64,000 nt of DNA from assembly GCF_042219825.1 (NCBI RefSeq), contig NZ_JBHJHQ010000008.1, positions 62,001 to 126,000 of the forward strand. Direction: 5' to 3'. The stretch is from JBHJHP01 sp042219825 (GTDB lineage: Bacteria; Bacteroidota; Bacteroidia; Bacteroidales; UBA5342). The translations under genes were made by a program, and so were the position numbers. Below, piece by piece: positions 18,388 to 27,341 of the stretch. Numbering within the stretch: the first letter of the stretch is position 1; each line of letters starts with the position of its first letter. The notes under the pieces were generated by a model. It saw nothing but the letters and a program-made list of their open reading frames with translations, ran no database searches and had not been told where the DNA came from.

Positions 18388-20634
18388 TTATTGCTTTTGT
18401 GTCAATTGAGATTGATCTATTCGCTGAACATTTGTGATTCCTTTTATCTTAACAAGTTTAAAGATAAGATTATTCACATCCTCAACATTATGTACATACA
18501 AATGAATGATCCCCTCAAATACCCCATCATGAGAACCAAAATGAACCTCCCGCATATTTACATCCTGATCTTCTGAAATTACCTTCGAAATCTGGCTTAA
18601 AATACCCTGCTTATCAATGCCATTAATTTTTATGATAGAAAGGAAAGAATGTAACTTATGTGAAATCCAGGTAGCATCAACAATTTGATTCCCATAATTG
18701 GACATTAGTTTTATGGCTTTTTCGCATTGCCTTTTGTGTAGAATGACGTTATCGCTTTCATCCACATAACCAATGACATCATCTCCCGGAATTGGGTTGC
18801 AACAGGTTGCAACGGTATAATCAATGTCAGATTTATCATCGGTAAGTTGAATGGACTTTCGCTTACTCATAGGCTGAGCTTCCTGTTTTTTCTCTGCTGG
18901 CTGCTTATTCTTTTTATTACCGAATTGTAATTTCCAGTATTTTACAATCTTACTTTGTGTTTTCTCTCTTAAAATTTCCTGCAGGTTATCAATGGAAATG
19001 TTTTCTCTTCCAATGCTGTGCATGAGTTCTTCCCTGGTTTCCAGGTCGAAATAGGTTTGTAATTTTTTTAGAATTCGTGCGTTGGTTGTCAGTTTTAGCT
19101 TATTGAGTTTATCCTCCAGTAATTTCTCACCTGCCTTAATAAACTTCTTCCGTTCGTTTTTGAAGATGGCTTTTATTTTGGATTTTGCCCGGGCGGTTGT
19201 CACAAAACTAAGCCATTCCTCCTGAGGCTTTTGTTTACTTGATGTAATAATCTCAACCTGATCACCGCTCTTTAGTTTATGGCTGAGTGGAACCAGATTA
19301 TGATTCACCTTTGCGCCAATACACTGTAAACCCAGTTCTGTATGAATTTCAAATGCAAAATCCAAAGCAGTAGCACCCTGAGGAAGCACCTTCATTTCAC
19401 CTTTAGGCGTAAAAACCATTATTTCCTGCGAAAACAGGTTGAGTTTAAAGTCGTTCATAAACTCAATGGCATTGCTCTCCGGTGTTTCTAAAAGTTCGCG
19501 GATTGTTTTGAGCCAGCGTTCCAGTTCCGTTTCACTTGATTCCGGGCCGGATTTATATTTCCAGTGCGCCGCATATCCTTTCTCTGCTATTTCATCCATC
19601 CGCTGACTCCGGATCTGAACCTCAAACCATCGTCCCATTGGTCCCATCACCGTCATATGCAATGCTTCGTAACCATTGGCTTTTGGCACACTGATCCAAT
19701 CCCTTATACGGTCCGGCTTTGGCCTGTAAATGCTTGTTATAGCAGAATAAATATTCCAGCATTGTACCTTCTCGTCCAGATATGTTTTGGGTTCAAACAC
19801 AATACGGGTTGCCATCAGATCGTATACCTCCTCAAAAGGAATATTTTTTTGCTGCATCTTTTTCCAGATGGAATAGACCGATTTTATACGCTTTTTGATG
19901 GCAAAATTAAAGTCGAGCATTTTCAGCCGTTCCTCGATAGGTTTTGTAAACTGACGAAACAACTCATCGCGTTCCTCTTCAGAATGGCTTATTTTAGATG
20001 CCAGATCGGCATAGGTTGCAGGATGTTCATATTTGAACGCCAGGTCTTCAAGCTCGCTTTTAATGTTATACAATCCCAACCTGTGACTCAACGGCGCATA
20101 TACAAACAGCGTTTCTGCGGCAATTTTATATTGCTTATGCGGCGGCATGGAGCCAAGAGTTCGCATGTTATGCAGCCGGTCGGCAATTTTAATCAGGATC
20201 ACCCTGATATCGTCCGACATGGTCAACAGAAGCTTCCGAAAGTTTTCTGCCTGAATGGAATCGGATTTAAATGTGGTTGCACCGGCAATTTTGGTCAGTC
20301 CGTCAACGATGGATGCAATCTTGGGATTGAACATCTGCTCCATCTCTTCAATCGTGTATTCCGTATCCTCAACCACATCGTGCAACAGTGAAGAAGAAAT
20401 AGAAGTCGCGCCCAGTCCGATCTCTTTAGCCACAATCTCTGCAACTGCTATGGGATGCAGAATATAAGGTTCACCTGACCTGCGACGCATACCATCGTGT
20501 GCCTGATAGGCAAGTTGAAAAGCCTTTTGAACAATGGCAACATTCCCTTTGGGATTAACACCTTTGTAATAGTTCAAAAGATCCTCAAACCTGTCATTTA
20601 TAATCTTTATTTCTTCCGGTTGAAAATCTGACAT
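18388..20634 (-). CDS. RelA/SpoT bifunctional (p)ppGpp synthetase/hydrolase
   Basis: Makes and degrades the stringent-response alarmone (p)ppGpp. Domains in order: HD hydrolase (about 25-180, with ILHP, LLHDVVEDT and KIADRLHNM), synthetase (about 225-345, with YDLMATRIVF, NGYEALHMTV and FEVQIRS), TGS (about 390-450, ITSSKQKPQEEW after it), a cysteine-containing linker (ATCCNPIPGDDVIGY) and a C-terminal ACT domain. 748 residues is full length. The HD residues appear intact, so hydrolysis is expected; the synthetase also looks active. ATG at 20634. Confidence 0.94.
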   Translation of the reverse strand: MSDFQPEEIKIINDRFEDLLNYYKGVNPKGNVAIVQKAFQLAYQAHDGMRRRSGEPYILHPIAVAEIVAKEIGLGATSISSSLLHDVVEDTEYTIEEMEQMFNPKIASIVDGLTKIAGATTFKSDSIQAENFRKLLLTMSDDIRVILIKIADRLHNMRTLGSMPPHKQYKIAAETLFVYAPLSHRLGLYNIKSELEDLAFKYEHPATYADLASKISHSEEERDELFRQFTKPIEERLKMLDFNFAIKKRIKSVYSIWKKMQQKNIPFEEVYDLMATRIVFEPKTYLDEKVQCWNIYSAITSIYRPKPDRIRDWISVPKANGYEALHMTVMGPMGRWFEVQIRSQRMDEIAEKGYAAHWKYKSGPESSETELERWLKTIRELLETPESNAIEFMNDFKLNLFSQEIMVFTPKGEMKVLPQGATALDFAFEIHTELGLQCIGAKVNHNLVPLSHKLKSGDQVEIITSSKQKPQEEWLSFVTTARAKSKIKAIFKNERKKFIKAGEKLLEDKLNKLKLTTNARILKKLQTYFDLETREELMHSIGRENISIDNLQEILREKTQSKIVKYWKLQFGNKKNKQPAEKKQEAQPMSKRKSIQLTDDKSDIDYTVATCCNPIPGDDVIGYVDESDNVILHKRQCEKAIKLMSNYGNQIVDATWISHKLHSFLSIIKINGIDKQGILSQISKVISEDQDVNMREVHFGSHDGVFEGIIHLYVHNVEDVNNLIFKLVKIKGITNVQRIDQSQLTQKQ

Positions 20635-20732
20635 AACCCTTTTCTAAGCGCTAAAGTATGAAAAAAGATATATATATAACACTTGAAGTAAATAATGTTA
20701 TTTCTTTCTTTTAAAAATTTAGTATTTAATAG

Positions 20733-20760
20733 AGAATCAGGTATCAAGTATCAGGACTTA
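20733..20760. repeat. Short heptanucleotide array
   Basis: Four consecutive 7-bp units of the form AGAATCA / GGTATCA / AGTATCA / GGACTTA in the gap upstream of the RelA/SpoT gene. Degenerate, but the seven-base register is exact. Related in style to the arrays at 21561-21592, 52591-52632 and 53964-54412. Confidence 0.5.
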
Positions 20761-20832
20761 TGTCTTTACGTGATAAAATGTAAGGAAAGAACTTGACTAA
20801 TGATTATATCTGATGAAGAGGACGACATTATT

Positions 20833-21120
20833 TGACTCACCCCAAACCGTAGTTCCAACACGTCACTACCAAGCCAACCCTCTCCTTCACTCCGCTCCTC
20901 TTCGTGACAAAGAGGGACCGTTTAGACATAAAAACCGGACTTTATTCTTCCAATTCTATTTATCTGATTCAATTCATTGATAAACACATACAATTTATTC
21001 AAAGCGCACCTCAATCAAATGCATCTGTCCAGGCACCCTCACTGGGACCGATTGAAAATCGGGGTTAGGGAGGGCAGATTATACTTTACGTACAGGTTTG
21101 AAAGAAACCAGGGTGGGTCA
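20833..21120. repeat. Hairpin-rich repeat unit, copy 1 (MITE-like)
   Basis: About 288 bp bounded by imperfect terminal inverted repeats: TGACTCACCCC at the left and GGGTGGGTCA at the right. Inside are several stem-loops: CCGATT-gaa-AATCGG, GGTTT-gaaag-AAACC and CTCTT...AAGAG. A second copy follows after seven bases. It contains no real gene: the open frames across it are identical peptides from the repeat itself. It resembles a non-autonomous mobile element, but no transposase is nearby. Confidence 0.65.
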
Positions 21121-21127
21121 GGCAATT

Positions 21128-21420
21128 TGACTCACTCCAGACCTCAGTTCCAACACGTCACTTTCAAGACTGCCCTCTCTTTCACTCCATTGCACTTCGT
21201 TCGTGACAAAGAGGGACCGTTTAGACATAAAAACCTGACTTTATTCTTCCAATTCTATTTATCTGATTCCATTTATTGCTAAATACTTACAAATCTATTA
21301 AATTCCCACCCTAATCGAATGCATCTGTCCATGCACCCTCACTGGGACCGATTGAAAATCGGGGTTAGGGAGGGCAGATTATACTTTACGTACAGGTTTG
21401 AAAGAAACCAGGGTGGGTCA
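21128..21420. repeat. Hairpin-rich repeat unit, copy 2 (MITE-like)
   Basis: Second copy of the unit at 20833, offset 295-300 bp. The right half (about 21320-21420) is nearly identical to 21020-21120, while the left half has diverged and carries small indels. The same terminal inverted repeats and internal hairpins are present. It ends about 240 bp before the sigma factor gene. Confidence 0.65.
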
Positions 21421-21560
21421 ATTATATTTAACTCGGGGAGAAAGTTGGTACAAAAACTGAATAAAACTTTAACTCTATTCATTTCTAGTTTTAATCCTTA
21501 AATATTTTAGCACAGACTATAGTGTCGTTTAGCAGAACTTATTCGTGGATCGTAAATCAT

Positions 21561-21592
21561 GTCTTGATTCTTGCATCTTGGTTCTTGAATCT
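21561..21592. repeat. Heptanucleotide array AGAnnCA
   Basis: Read on the minus strand this is AGATTCA, AGAACCA, AGATGCA, AGAATCA, then a partial AGACATG: units of exactly seven bases with variable positions 4-5. It lies just upstream of the sigma-factor promoter region. The same unit recurs at 52591-52632. Confidence 0.6.
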
Positions 21593-21604
21593 AAAAAAAT
21601 TACT

Positions 21605-21652
21605 TTTAATGTCACTTTTTTGTGACTTGTGGAACATATTACTGAGTTTGTT
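21605..21652 (+). promoter_or_regulatory. Upstream element shared with the 24.2-kb gene (candidate sigma-autoregulated promoter)
   Basis: Begins TTTAATGTCACTTTTTTG and includes GTCAC-T6-GTGAC (an inverted repeat) and GGAACATATT. It lies 9-56 bp before the sigma factor ATG. A closely matching segment lies at 24192-24239, differing by one extra T and scattered substitutions. GGAAC is a typical ECF -35 core, so this may be the promoter recognised by the sigma factor itself; that step is inference. Confidence 0.5.
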
Positions 21653-21660
21653 ACTAAACA

Positions 21661-22164
21661 ATGACGGATACCCAAAAGCAACATACCTTTTTAGCCTTAC
21701 TGGAACCGGAGCATCAGGCCTTATCTGACTATTGCAGGGCTGTACAACGGAACCTGCATAATGCTGAAGATTTAATGAGTGATACCTTGCTCGTTGCTTT
21801 TGAGAACATTAACAAACTCCGTGACCGTTCTGCTTTTCGATCGTATCTTTTTGGAATTGCATGCCGGCTAAGCAAAAAAAGATACCGGAATGAGAAAAAA
21901 TCGGGTGAATGGAATGATGAAAAAGCAAACAACCTTATTTCAAACGCTTCCTCTCCTGATGCAAACCTTGATGTTCAGGCGCTTTATAACGCACTTGACC
22001 AACTTCCTGAAAAACAAAAGAACGCACTGATCCTTTTTGAGATCAACGGATTTTCAATCCGTGAGGTCAGTGAAATTCAGAATTGTTCGGAAGATGCAGT
22101 AAAGCAGCGTTTAAAGCGTGGAAGAGAGAAGTTAGCCAAACGACTTGGAGCAAAAAACGAGTAA
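21661..22164 (+). CDS. ECF-like sigma-70 family RNA polymerase sigma factor
   Basis: A 167-residue two-domain sigma factor. Region 2 spans about residues 15-80 (NAEDLMSDTLLVAFENI, then FRSYLFGIACRLSKKRYR), and region 4 about 105-160 (LPEKQKNALILFEINGFS, then the helix-turn-helix SEDAVKQRLKRGREKL). No sigma 1.1 or region 3, as expected for ECF-type factors. The stop is three bases before the next gene, a membrane-anchored protein, which makes that protein the candidate anti-sigma factor. Likely autoregulated through the upstream shared element. Confidence 0.9.
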   Translation: MTDTQKQHTFLALLEPEHQALSDYCRAVQRNLHNAEDLMSDTLLVAFENINKLRDRSAFRSYLFGIACRLSKKRYRNEKKSGEWNDEKANNLISNASSPDANLDVQALYNALDQLPEKQKNALILFEINGFSIREVSEIQNCSEDAVKQRLKRGREKLAKRLGAKNE

Positions 22165-22167
22165 GCC

Positions 22168-24093
22168 ATGCAAAAGGATTTAAACCACATATTTGAGCAG
22201 GCTAGAAATCAAAAGCCATTGATTCCTTTTCAACCGGAAAAGGTTGATAAAGCTATGGCTGATGCCAAAAGTCGCTGGCAACCACGGCTCCGATTTAACC
22301 ATCAGGGATTACCTAAAAGCACCATCTTAAATCTTAAATTTTTTACCATCATGACCGGCATCGCATTATTAATCAGTATTATAACAATTTTTTCACCAAT
22401 CCAACAGAAAACAGAAAACGAAACTCATTCAGAACCTCAAATAGATTCTTCGGAAGTTATCTCTGAACAAATTCCGGAAGATGAAATAATGAAAGTAGAA
22501 ACTGAATTGGTTGAAGACGATTCAAAAAAAGATTTAGAACCAATTTCAGAAAACACTTTAACCCAAAATAACGCTGAAATAAATAATAGTACGAAAGAGA
22601 AAAAAAAGAGACTGACGTGTAAGATTGAAGACGTAGCCGAATTCAGAAAAACAGGAAGATTTACATATATGCCAGGATCAAAACTAGATTCTGCTATGTT
22701 GGAGAAAATACCTGTGTTAAATTCGAAACAGATAGAAAACCTTGGCTTTACTAATTTTATTAATGGAACAGTCTATTTTAACAAAGACAGCAGCGGTTAT
22801 TACAGAACTTTAATATCCTCCGGATCTTACAATTTTGATTATCATCAAAAAATGAAACTAACGTTCTATATCGACAGTATACCTCAAAACACAAATAACA
22901 ATTTCTATCCTGCATATGTGGTTTCGTTTAAGCCATTAATTTACAGAAAATTGGTAGAATTTCAGGATATAAAAAATATAGAACTCGCACCCGTTAAGCT
23001 ACCTGCAGGTACAAATCATTACGCAAAGGTGGATTTAATCGCATTTTTTGTTCCAAACGAAAAATTTTGGAAGATTATTGAACATCAGGAACTAAAAACT
23101 AAAACCACCCCAATTGTACAACACAAGCTAATAGTAAAAAAATCAGCGAGAGAAGCAAGAAAAGATTATATTTCAACAATAAATAAAATAGTTCTTGACA
23201 GCACTGAACTTAAAAAATTTGGATTTATAAAACAAATTAAATCTGACACAACAATTTGGACCTATCATACAAAATATTTTTCAACATTATCCTTGAATTA
23301 TTATGATCCAATTAAAAATTCCAGTTTCCGTAAAGATGGTTGTACCCAATCAATAAAAGAATTTAATCCAGATGGAACCTATAAATTCAGACCGCTTACA
23401 GGCCATAATTCCTACTATCATAATTATTATTACAATTTCCAAAACCTCACTGTTAATGAATTGGCTATTACTCCTCAATATGTATGTAATACAGATGGAA
23501 TATTATTTTATGCAGATGGACTTGGCTTTTTTGATAAAGAAAATCTAAATACCGATTCCCTTATTTCAAATGTAAATGATTTAATTCCTATTTTAATATC
23601 ATGGAGTACATTAGGTTGGAGTACTAACATCCCTGAACTGTCAAAAAGATACAAAGAAGACGGTTATATTTACTGGTTTGAACCCTCCGAAGAACTCTTT
23701 TCACGCCTTCCTGCTTCTATGGCCAATGAACTCCGCAAAGAGTATAACATAAACGTTTTGGGTATTACAGATGACAAAACTGAAAAAGTAGAATGCAAAT
23801 TTTTCCAGGCCTATTGTACACCTATTCCGGGAGTAGGAATCATTGACCTTTTTCCCAATCCGGCAAACGATATTATTAACATTACCATACCGCATACCGA
23901 AGATAATGAACTCACCATTCAGGCTGTGGACTTGTCAGGAAAACGAACCGGCTTTCATAAAAAAATCAACTTGAATGGAACCGGTGAAGAAACTGTTGAG
24001 GTGAATATTGGAGAGCTTCAACCCGGCATGTACTTGTTTGTATTTTCAAACCAGGATGGCATGAGCCATAGCCTGAGGTTTATAAAGAATTGA
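22168..24093 (+). CDS. Membrane-anchored candidate anti-sigma protein with a T9SS type A sorting domain
   Basis: 641 residues. The first 50 residues are soluble and charged (MQKDLNHIFEQARNQ...), followed by one hydrophobic helix at about 57-77, an acidic low-complexity linker to about 150, and a large extracytoplasmic region. The last ~85 residues (from about 557) are a type IX secretion C-terminal domain: DLFPNPANDIINITI, VDLSGKRTG, and GELQPGMYLFVF. The extracytoplasmic part has a weak internal repeat (VLNSKQIENLGF near 190 and VLDSTELKKFGF near 350). It starts three bases after the sigma gene. A cytoplasmic N-terminus plus single helix fits an anti-sigma factor; a T9SS tail on such a protein is odd. 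Confidence 0.8.
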   Translation: MQKDLNHIFEQARNQKPLIPFQPEKVDKAMADAKSRWQPRLRFNHQGLPKSTILNLKFFTIMTGIALLISIITIFSPIQQKTENETHSEPQIDSSEVISEQIPEDEIMKVETELVEDDSKKDLEPISENTLTQNNAEINNSTKEKKKRLTCKIEDVAEFRKTGRFTYMPGSKLDSAMLEKIPVLNSKQIENLGFTNFINGTVYFNKDSSGYYRTLISSGSYNFDYHQKMKLTFYIDSIPQNTNNNFYPAYVVSFKPLIYRKLVEFQDIKNIELAPVKLPAGTNHYAKVDLIAFFVPNEKFWKIIEHQELKTKTTPIVQHKLIVKKSAREARKDYISTINKIVLDSTELKKFGFIKQIKSDTTIWTYHTKYFSTLSLNYYDPIKNSSFRKDGCTQSIKEFNPDGTYKFRPLTGHNSYYHNYYYNFQNLTVNELAITPQYVCNTDGILFYADGLGFFDKENLNTDSLISNVNDLIPILISWSTLGWSTNIPELSKRYKEDGYIYWFEPSEELFSRLPASMANELRKEYNINVLGITDDKTEKVECKFFQAYCTPIPGVGIIDLFPNPANDIINITIPHTEDNELTIQAVDLSGKRTGFHKKINLNGTGEETVEVNIGELQPGMYLFVFSNQDGMSHSLRFIKN

Positions 24094-24113
24094 TTGATAA
24101 TTAGCTTAATCTT

Positions 24114-24160
24114 AGTCACCGGGTGAATATTTACATAATATTTATAATCACCCGGTGACT
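24114..24160. other. Perfect 13-bp inverted repeat after the T9SS-tailed gene
   Basis: AGTCACCGGGTGA at 24114-24126 and its exact complement at 24148-24160, separated by a 21-base AT-rich loop. It begins 20 bp after the stop codon. No T-tract follows on the plus strand, so it is not a classic intrinsic terminator; it may protect the mRNA 3' end or bind a protein. Confidence 0.7.
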
Positions 24161-24191
24161 ATAACTGCTAATCCAAAGTAAAAACATTATA

Positions 24192-24239
24192 TTTAATGTC
24201 ACTTTTTTTGTAATTTGCAGAACATATTGCAGAGCTATG
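24192..24239 (+). promoter_or_regulatory. Second copy of the sigma-locus upstream element
   Basis: TTTAATGTCACTTTTTTTG followed by AGAACATATT; aligns with 21605-21652 over about 48 bases with few mismatches. It lies about 100 bp upstream of the small secreted protein gene at 24337, suggesting that gene belongs to the same regulon. Confidence 0.5.
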
Positions 24240-24336
24240 CACAAGGTAAATGGTAGCATTTACTTTAATATGTAGACAATTTTTTATAAAACCCGGAATT
24301 TAAACCACACAAAAGACAATAATAAAATTGACAGGT

Positions 24337-24720
24337 ATGAAATATATTATTCTAACGACATTTTTATTGGGATTTATTTCTTTGAATTGCCTTTCCCAGC
24401 TAAAGAGTAATTTACATATCTCTTTATCAGAACCGAATTCGATAATTGATTTTCGTCCGTACAGCATGAGAACTCTTGATTTTAAGACGAATCAGCACGC
24501 AACAAAATCATTAATCTATGGCAAATACTTAAAGGTTCCGGAATTAAAAATCAATAAAGACTATGATTGTAAAAATAATTTTGATTTGACTGACAGACAA
24601 TATTCATTTGATAATATGCCCTGTCTAAAACCAGACATAAATAGTAGAATGCCGATATTTAAGCCTGATTCTACAATCCAATACAAATTATTAATTAAAA
24701 GAATAAAAACCGACACATAA
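24337..24720 (+). CDS. Small secreted protein, unknown function
   Basis: A 127-residue protein with an N-terminal signal peptide (MKYIILTTFLLGFISL, cleavage probably after CLSQ). The mature part is polar, with two cysteines (YDCKNNF and MPCLKP) that could form a disulfide. I do not recognise a family. The ATG at 24337 is favoured because it begins the signal peptide; a TTG three codons upstream is possible. Its promoter region copies the one before the sigma factor, so it may be a target of that sigma factor. It is convergent with the AmpG-like gene, 46 bp away. Confidence 0.65.
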   Translation: MKYIILTTFLLGFISLNCLSQLKSNLHISLSEPNSIIDFRPYSMRTLDFKTNQHATKSLIYGKYLKVPELKINKDYDCKNNFDLTDRQYSFDNMPCLKPDINSRMPIFKPDSTIQYKLLIKRIKTDT

Positions 24721-24766
24721 TATTCTACGAATTGCAGCAATCCTATTCACTCTATAACTTTATTGA

Positions 24767-26047
24767 TCACTCTTCTTTCATCCCGAATCTTGGATCGATA
24801 TGCAGAAACCGAACCAGTAAAAAACCGGGAATTGTACAAAGCAGTACCCAGATAAAGAAATACTGATAACCGATCTGTTCCTGTATCCAACCGGAAATCA
24901 TGCCGGGTAACATCATACCCAGAGCCATAAAACCGGTTGCAAATGCATAATGCGACGTACGCAATTCACCTTCACAAAAATGAATCAGATAAAGCGTAAA
25001 AGCCGTGAATCCCAGTCCATATCCAAATTGTTCAATAGCAATCAGAATACCGGTAATGGAAATATCTGAAGGTGGAAAGTAAGCGAGATAAACATAAGCC
25101 AGATTCGGAAGGTTCATCGCCATCACCATGGGCCACATCCAGTATTTCAAACCCTTTTTTGATGCCAGAATTCCACCAAGCAAACCACCACCTACCAATG
25201 CAAGTACGCCTACAGTTCCATATAAAAATCCTACCTGCTCCTTGTTGTACCCTAAACCGCCAACCGCAGGATCATCCATTAAAAAGGGTGCAGCAATTTT
25301 CCCAAGTTGTGCTTCGCCCAAACGATATAAAAGAATAAAAAACAGTCCTATTAGTATTTGCGGTTTTTGAAAAAAAGCGGTCCATGTTTTAAAATAAGAA
25401 TCAAACAGATTAATCAGGCTTAAAATTTTACGTTTATCATCCAGATCAGGCTTTGGGAAAATTAACCAGTGATAAATAGCAATTCCGAAATACACAACCC
25501 CGGTTCCAACAAAAATCAGCGTCCATGCCATTTTAGGATTTGAAGTTCGATTGCCTAAAATCCCTGCTAAAATAACAATGCCACCCTGAGCTGCAATCAT
25601 GGCAATGCGGTAGGCGGTGTTGCGAATACCTACAAAAAAACTTTGCTCCTTTTGGGTAAGACCCAACATATAAAAGCCATCGGCAGCAATATCATGAGTG
25701 GCAGAACTGAAAGCCAGCAGCCAAAATACAATCAGACTCCATTTAATATAATCGGGCAATTGCAGGGACAGACCAAGCACCGCAAAACCTGCTCCCATCA
25801 GAATCTGGGTCACCACAATCCAAAACCGTTTTGTGCTGATATTGTCTACGATCGGCCCCCAGAAAGGTTTGACTACCCATGGCACATAAAACCAACTGGT
25901 ATAAAAGGCAATATCGGTATTCGACATGCCCAGATCCTTGTACAGAATAACCGACACCAGAATTACAACGGCATACGGCAGTCCCTGATTGAAATATAAC
26001 GAGGGAACCCACGCCCATGGATTGACATGTTTAGTAGATTTTCTCAA
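24767..26047 (-). CDS. AmpG-like MFS transporter
   Basis: A 426-residue transporter with 12 predicted helices, of the AmpG/PAT branch of the major facilitator superfamily, whose best-known members import anhydromuropeptides for peptidoglycan recycling. The N-terminal YFNQGLPYAVV and the KPFWGPIVD and FSSATHDIAADG segments are typical of this branch. The only plausible start before the first helix is a TTG at 26047, 17 bp inside the preceding SpoIID-like gene. Last gene of a five-gene run. Substrate is inferred from family and context; acetyl-CoA or siderophore transport are known for other members. Confidence 0.85.
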   Translation of the reverse strand: MRKSTKHVNPWAWVPSLYFNQGLPYAVVILVSVILYKDLGMSNTDIAFYTSWFYVPWVVKPFWGPIVDNISTKRFWIVVTQILMGAGFAVLGLSLQLPDYIKWSLIVFWLLAFSSATHDIAADGFYMLGLTQKEQSFFVGIRNTAYRIAMIAAQGGIVILAGILGNRTSNPKMAWTLIFVGTGVVYFGIAIYHWLIFPKPDLDDKRKILSLINLFDSYFKTWTAFFQKPQILIGLFFILLYRLGEAQLGKIAAPFLMDDPAVGGLGYNKEQVGFLYGTVGVLALVGGGLLGGILASKKGLKYWMWPMVMAMNLPNLAYVYLAYFPPSDISITGILIAIEQFGYGLGFTAFTLYLIHFCEGELRTSHYAFATGFMALGMMLPGMISGWIQEQIGYQYFFIWVLLCTIPGFLLVRFLHIDPRFGMKEE

Positions 26048-27341
26048 GGCTGGTCTGTTTAAAATAATGGTTTAAAATTTCTTCGAAAGAATAACCTTTC
26101 TCTCCCATCACAGCCGCACCAATCTGGCACAATCCAACACCGTGTCCCCAACCAGCACCATGCAACTTAAACAGTGTTGATCCCCTAGTTTCGTCCGTTA
26201 TCTTATCCACAACAAAAGCAGAACTCAGCAAATGTGACTCCGACAAGGCTTTGCGTATTTCCAGTTCCTTTCCTATTATAATTTCATTTTCCGATCCTAC
26301 AATTTTCAACCTGAATATTCTTCCAGAGACTCCACGATCCAGGGGGATCAGATCAAGAATATCACCAATCTCTATCCCGATTTTTTTCTTTAACAACCGC
26401 TTTATTTCCAAGGCTGTCATTTCCTCTTTCCATCTGAAAAAAGCCGGAGTTTCACGGTCGTAGTCATTCAATACCTGATCCAGAATTTTGGTATCGCTTG
26501 TATTACAAAAAGCGTCCATATCCTTTAAGATAAATGCTTTGGCGCCTGCCTCATCAAAATAATTACCGGTATCAGTTCCTGTTCCGTCAAATACAGGTTG
26601 CAGATATGGCGGATTCTTTTCTTCCCAGCAGGTATCGAACCGTTCTGTTACACCTCCACAACATTTTGAAAACCGTGCGTCGCAAATTTCGTCTTCGTAT
26701 TTCAACACCAAACCACATGTCTCTTCAATAGCTTTCAGCGCCTTTTCATTCGTAATCCGGGTTATGCCCTGATAACGCTGGCAGTGGTCGTCGGCACACA
26801 CATCAAATCCTGAGTGATCCTCGCGATCGTACCATCGAATAATTTCATTTGAAGCGTCAGCAATATGCGTGTCCGGTTTATGTTTTTGGATCAACTGAGC
26901 AATTAACCAGCTCCTGGACATCACTGCATGAGCTTTCAGCAACGCATTTGAGGCGGTCGCACTCATTTCGGATGAGATAACACTTTTAAGATAATCTTCC
27001 AGTGTTACGCGGTTAATCAACCTGATCTTTCGGTCCTCAATTTTAAAACCGAGTTCTCCTTTAAATGTAAGATCCTCCAACCTTTCCCAATGAAATCCAA
27101 TCCCAAATACCACATCTTTAACCGTAAAGGTGGCATCGTTTTCGGGTTTAAGGTTCAAACCATCCGGTTCAAAATAAAAATTACCATCAACAACAAGCCC
27201 TTTGTCACTGATGGTAATTTCAATATTATTTGTAAACGTCTTTTCCTTGTTCGAATAATTACCGTGCAAACAAACCTCTATTTTTTCAGCCAGCAACAAA
27301 CCGACCTCAATAACAGGTTCACTTCCGGATTCAAATATCAC
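26031..27341 (-). CDS. SpoIID/LytB domain protein without a signal peptide
   Basis: 436 residues. The central part carries the SpoIID fold: VTLEDYLKSVISSEMSATA contains the conserved Glu equivalent to the lytic transglycosylase residue of SpoIID, followed by LLKAHAVMSRSW, and late GAGWGHGVGLCQIGA. SpoIID cleaves peptidoglycan strands stripped of stem peptides. The start is GTG at 27341, overlapping the DUF4922 stop by four bases (GTGA). The N-terminus is not hydrophobic, so the protein appears cytoplasmic, unlike classical SpoIID. Several cysteines and histidines between residues 215 and 255 (DVCADDHCQRY, CDARFSKCCGG) may bind metal. Confidence 0.85.
   Translation of the reverse strand: MIFESGSEPVIEVGLLLAEKIEVCLHGNYSNKEKTFTNNIEITISDKGLVVDGNFYFEPDGLNLKPENDATFTVKDVVFGIGFHWERLEDLTFKGELGFKIEDRKIRLINRVTLEDYLKSVISSEMSATASNALLKAHAVMSRSWLIAQLIQKHKPDTHIADASNEIIRWYDREDHSGFDVCADDHCQRYQGITRITNEKALKAIEETCGLVLKYEDEICDARFSKCCGGVTERFDTCWEEKNPPYLQPVFDGTGTDTGNYFDEAGAKAFILKDMDAFCNTSDTKILDQVLNDYDRETPAFFRWKEEMTALEIKRLLKKKIGIEIGDILDLIPLDRGVSGRIFRLKIVGSENEIIIGKELEIRKALSESHLLSSAFVVDKITDETRGSTLFKLHGAGWGHGVGLCQIGAAVMGEKGYSFEEILNHYFKQTSLEKIY

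Noticed and set aside
19564..20391. 275-codon open frame antisense to the RelA/SpoT gene
   Set aside because: Composition rich in Cys, His and Phe is typical of antisense frames, and the other strand has an intact enzyme.
20977..21501. Two open frames giving nearly the same basic peptide
   Set aside because: They are translations of the tandem repeat at 20833-21420, with no ribosome binding site and no independent support.
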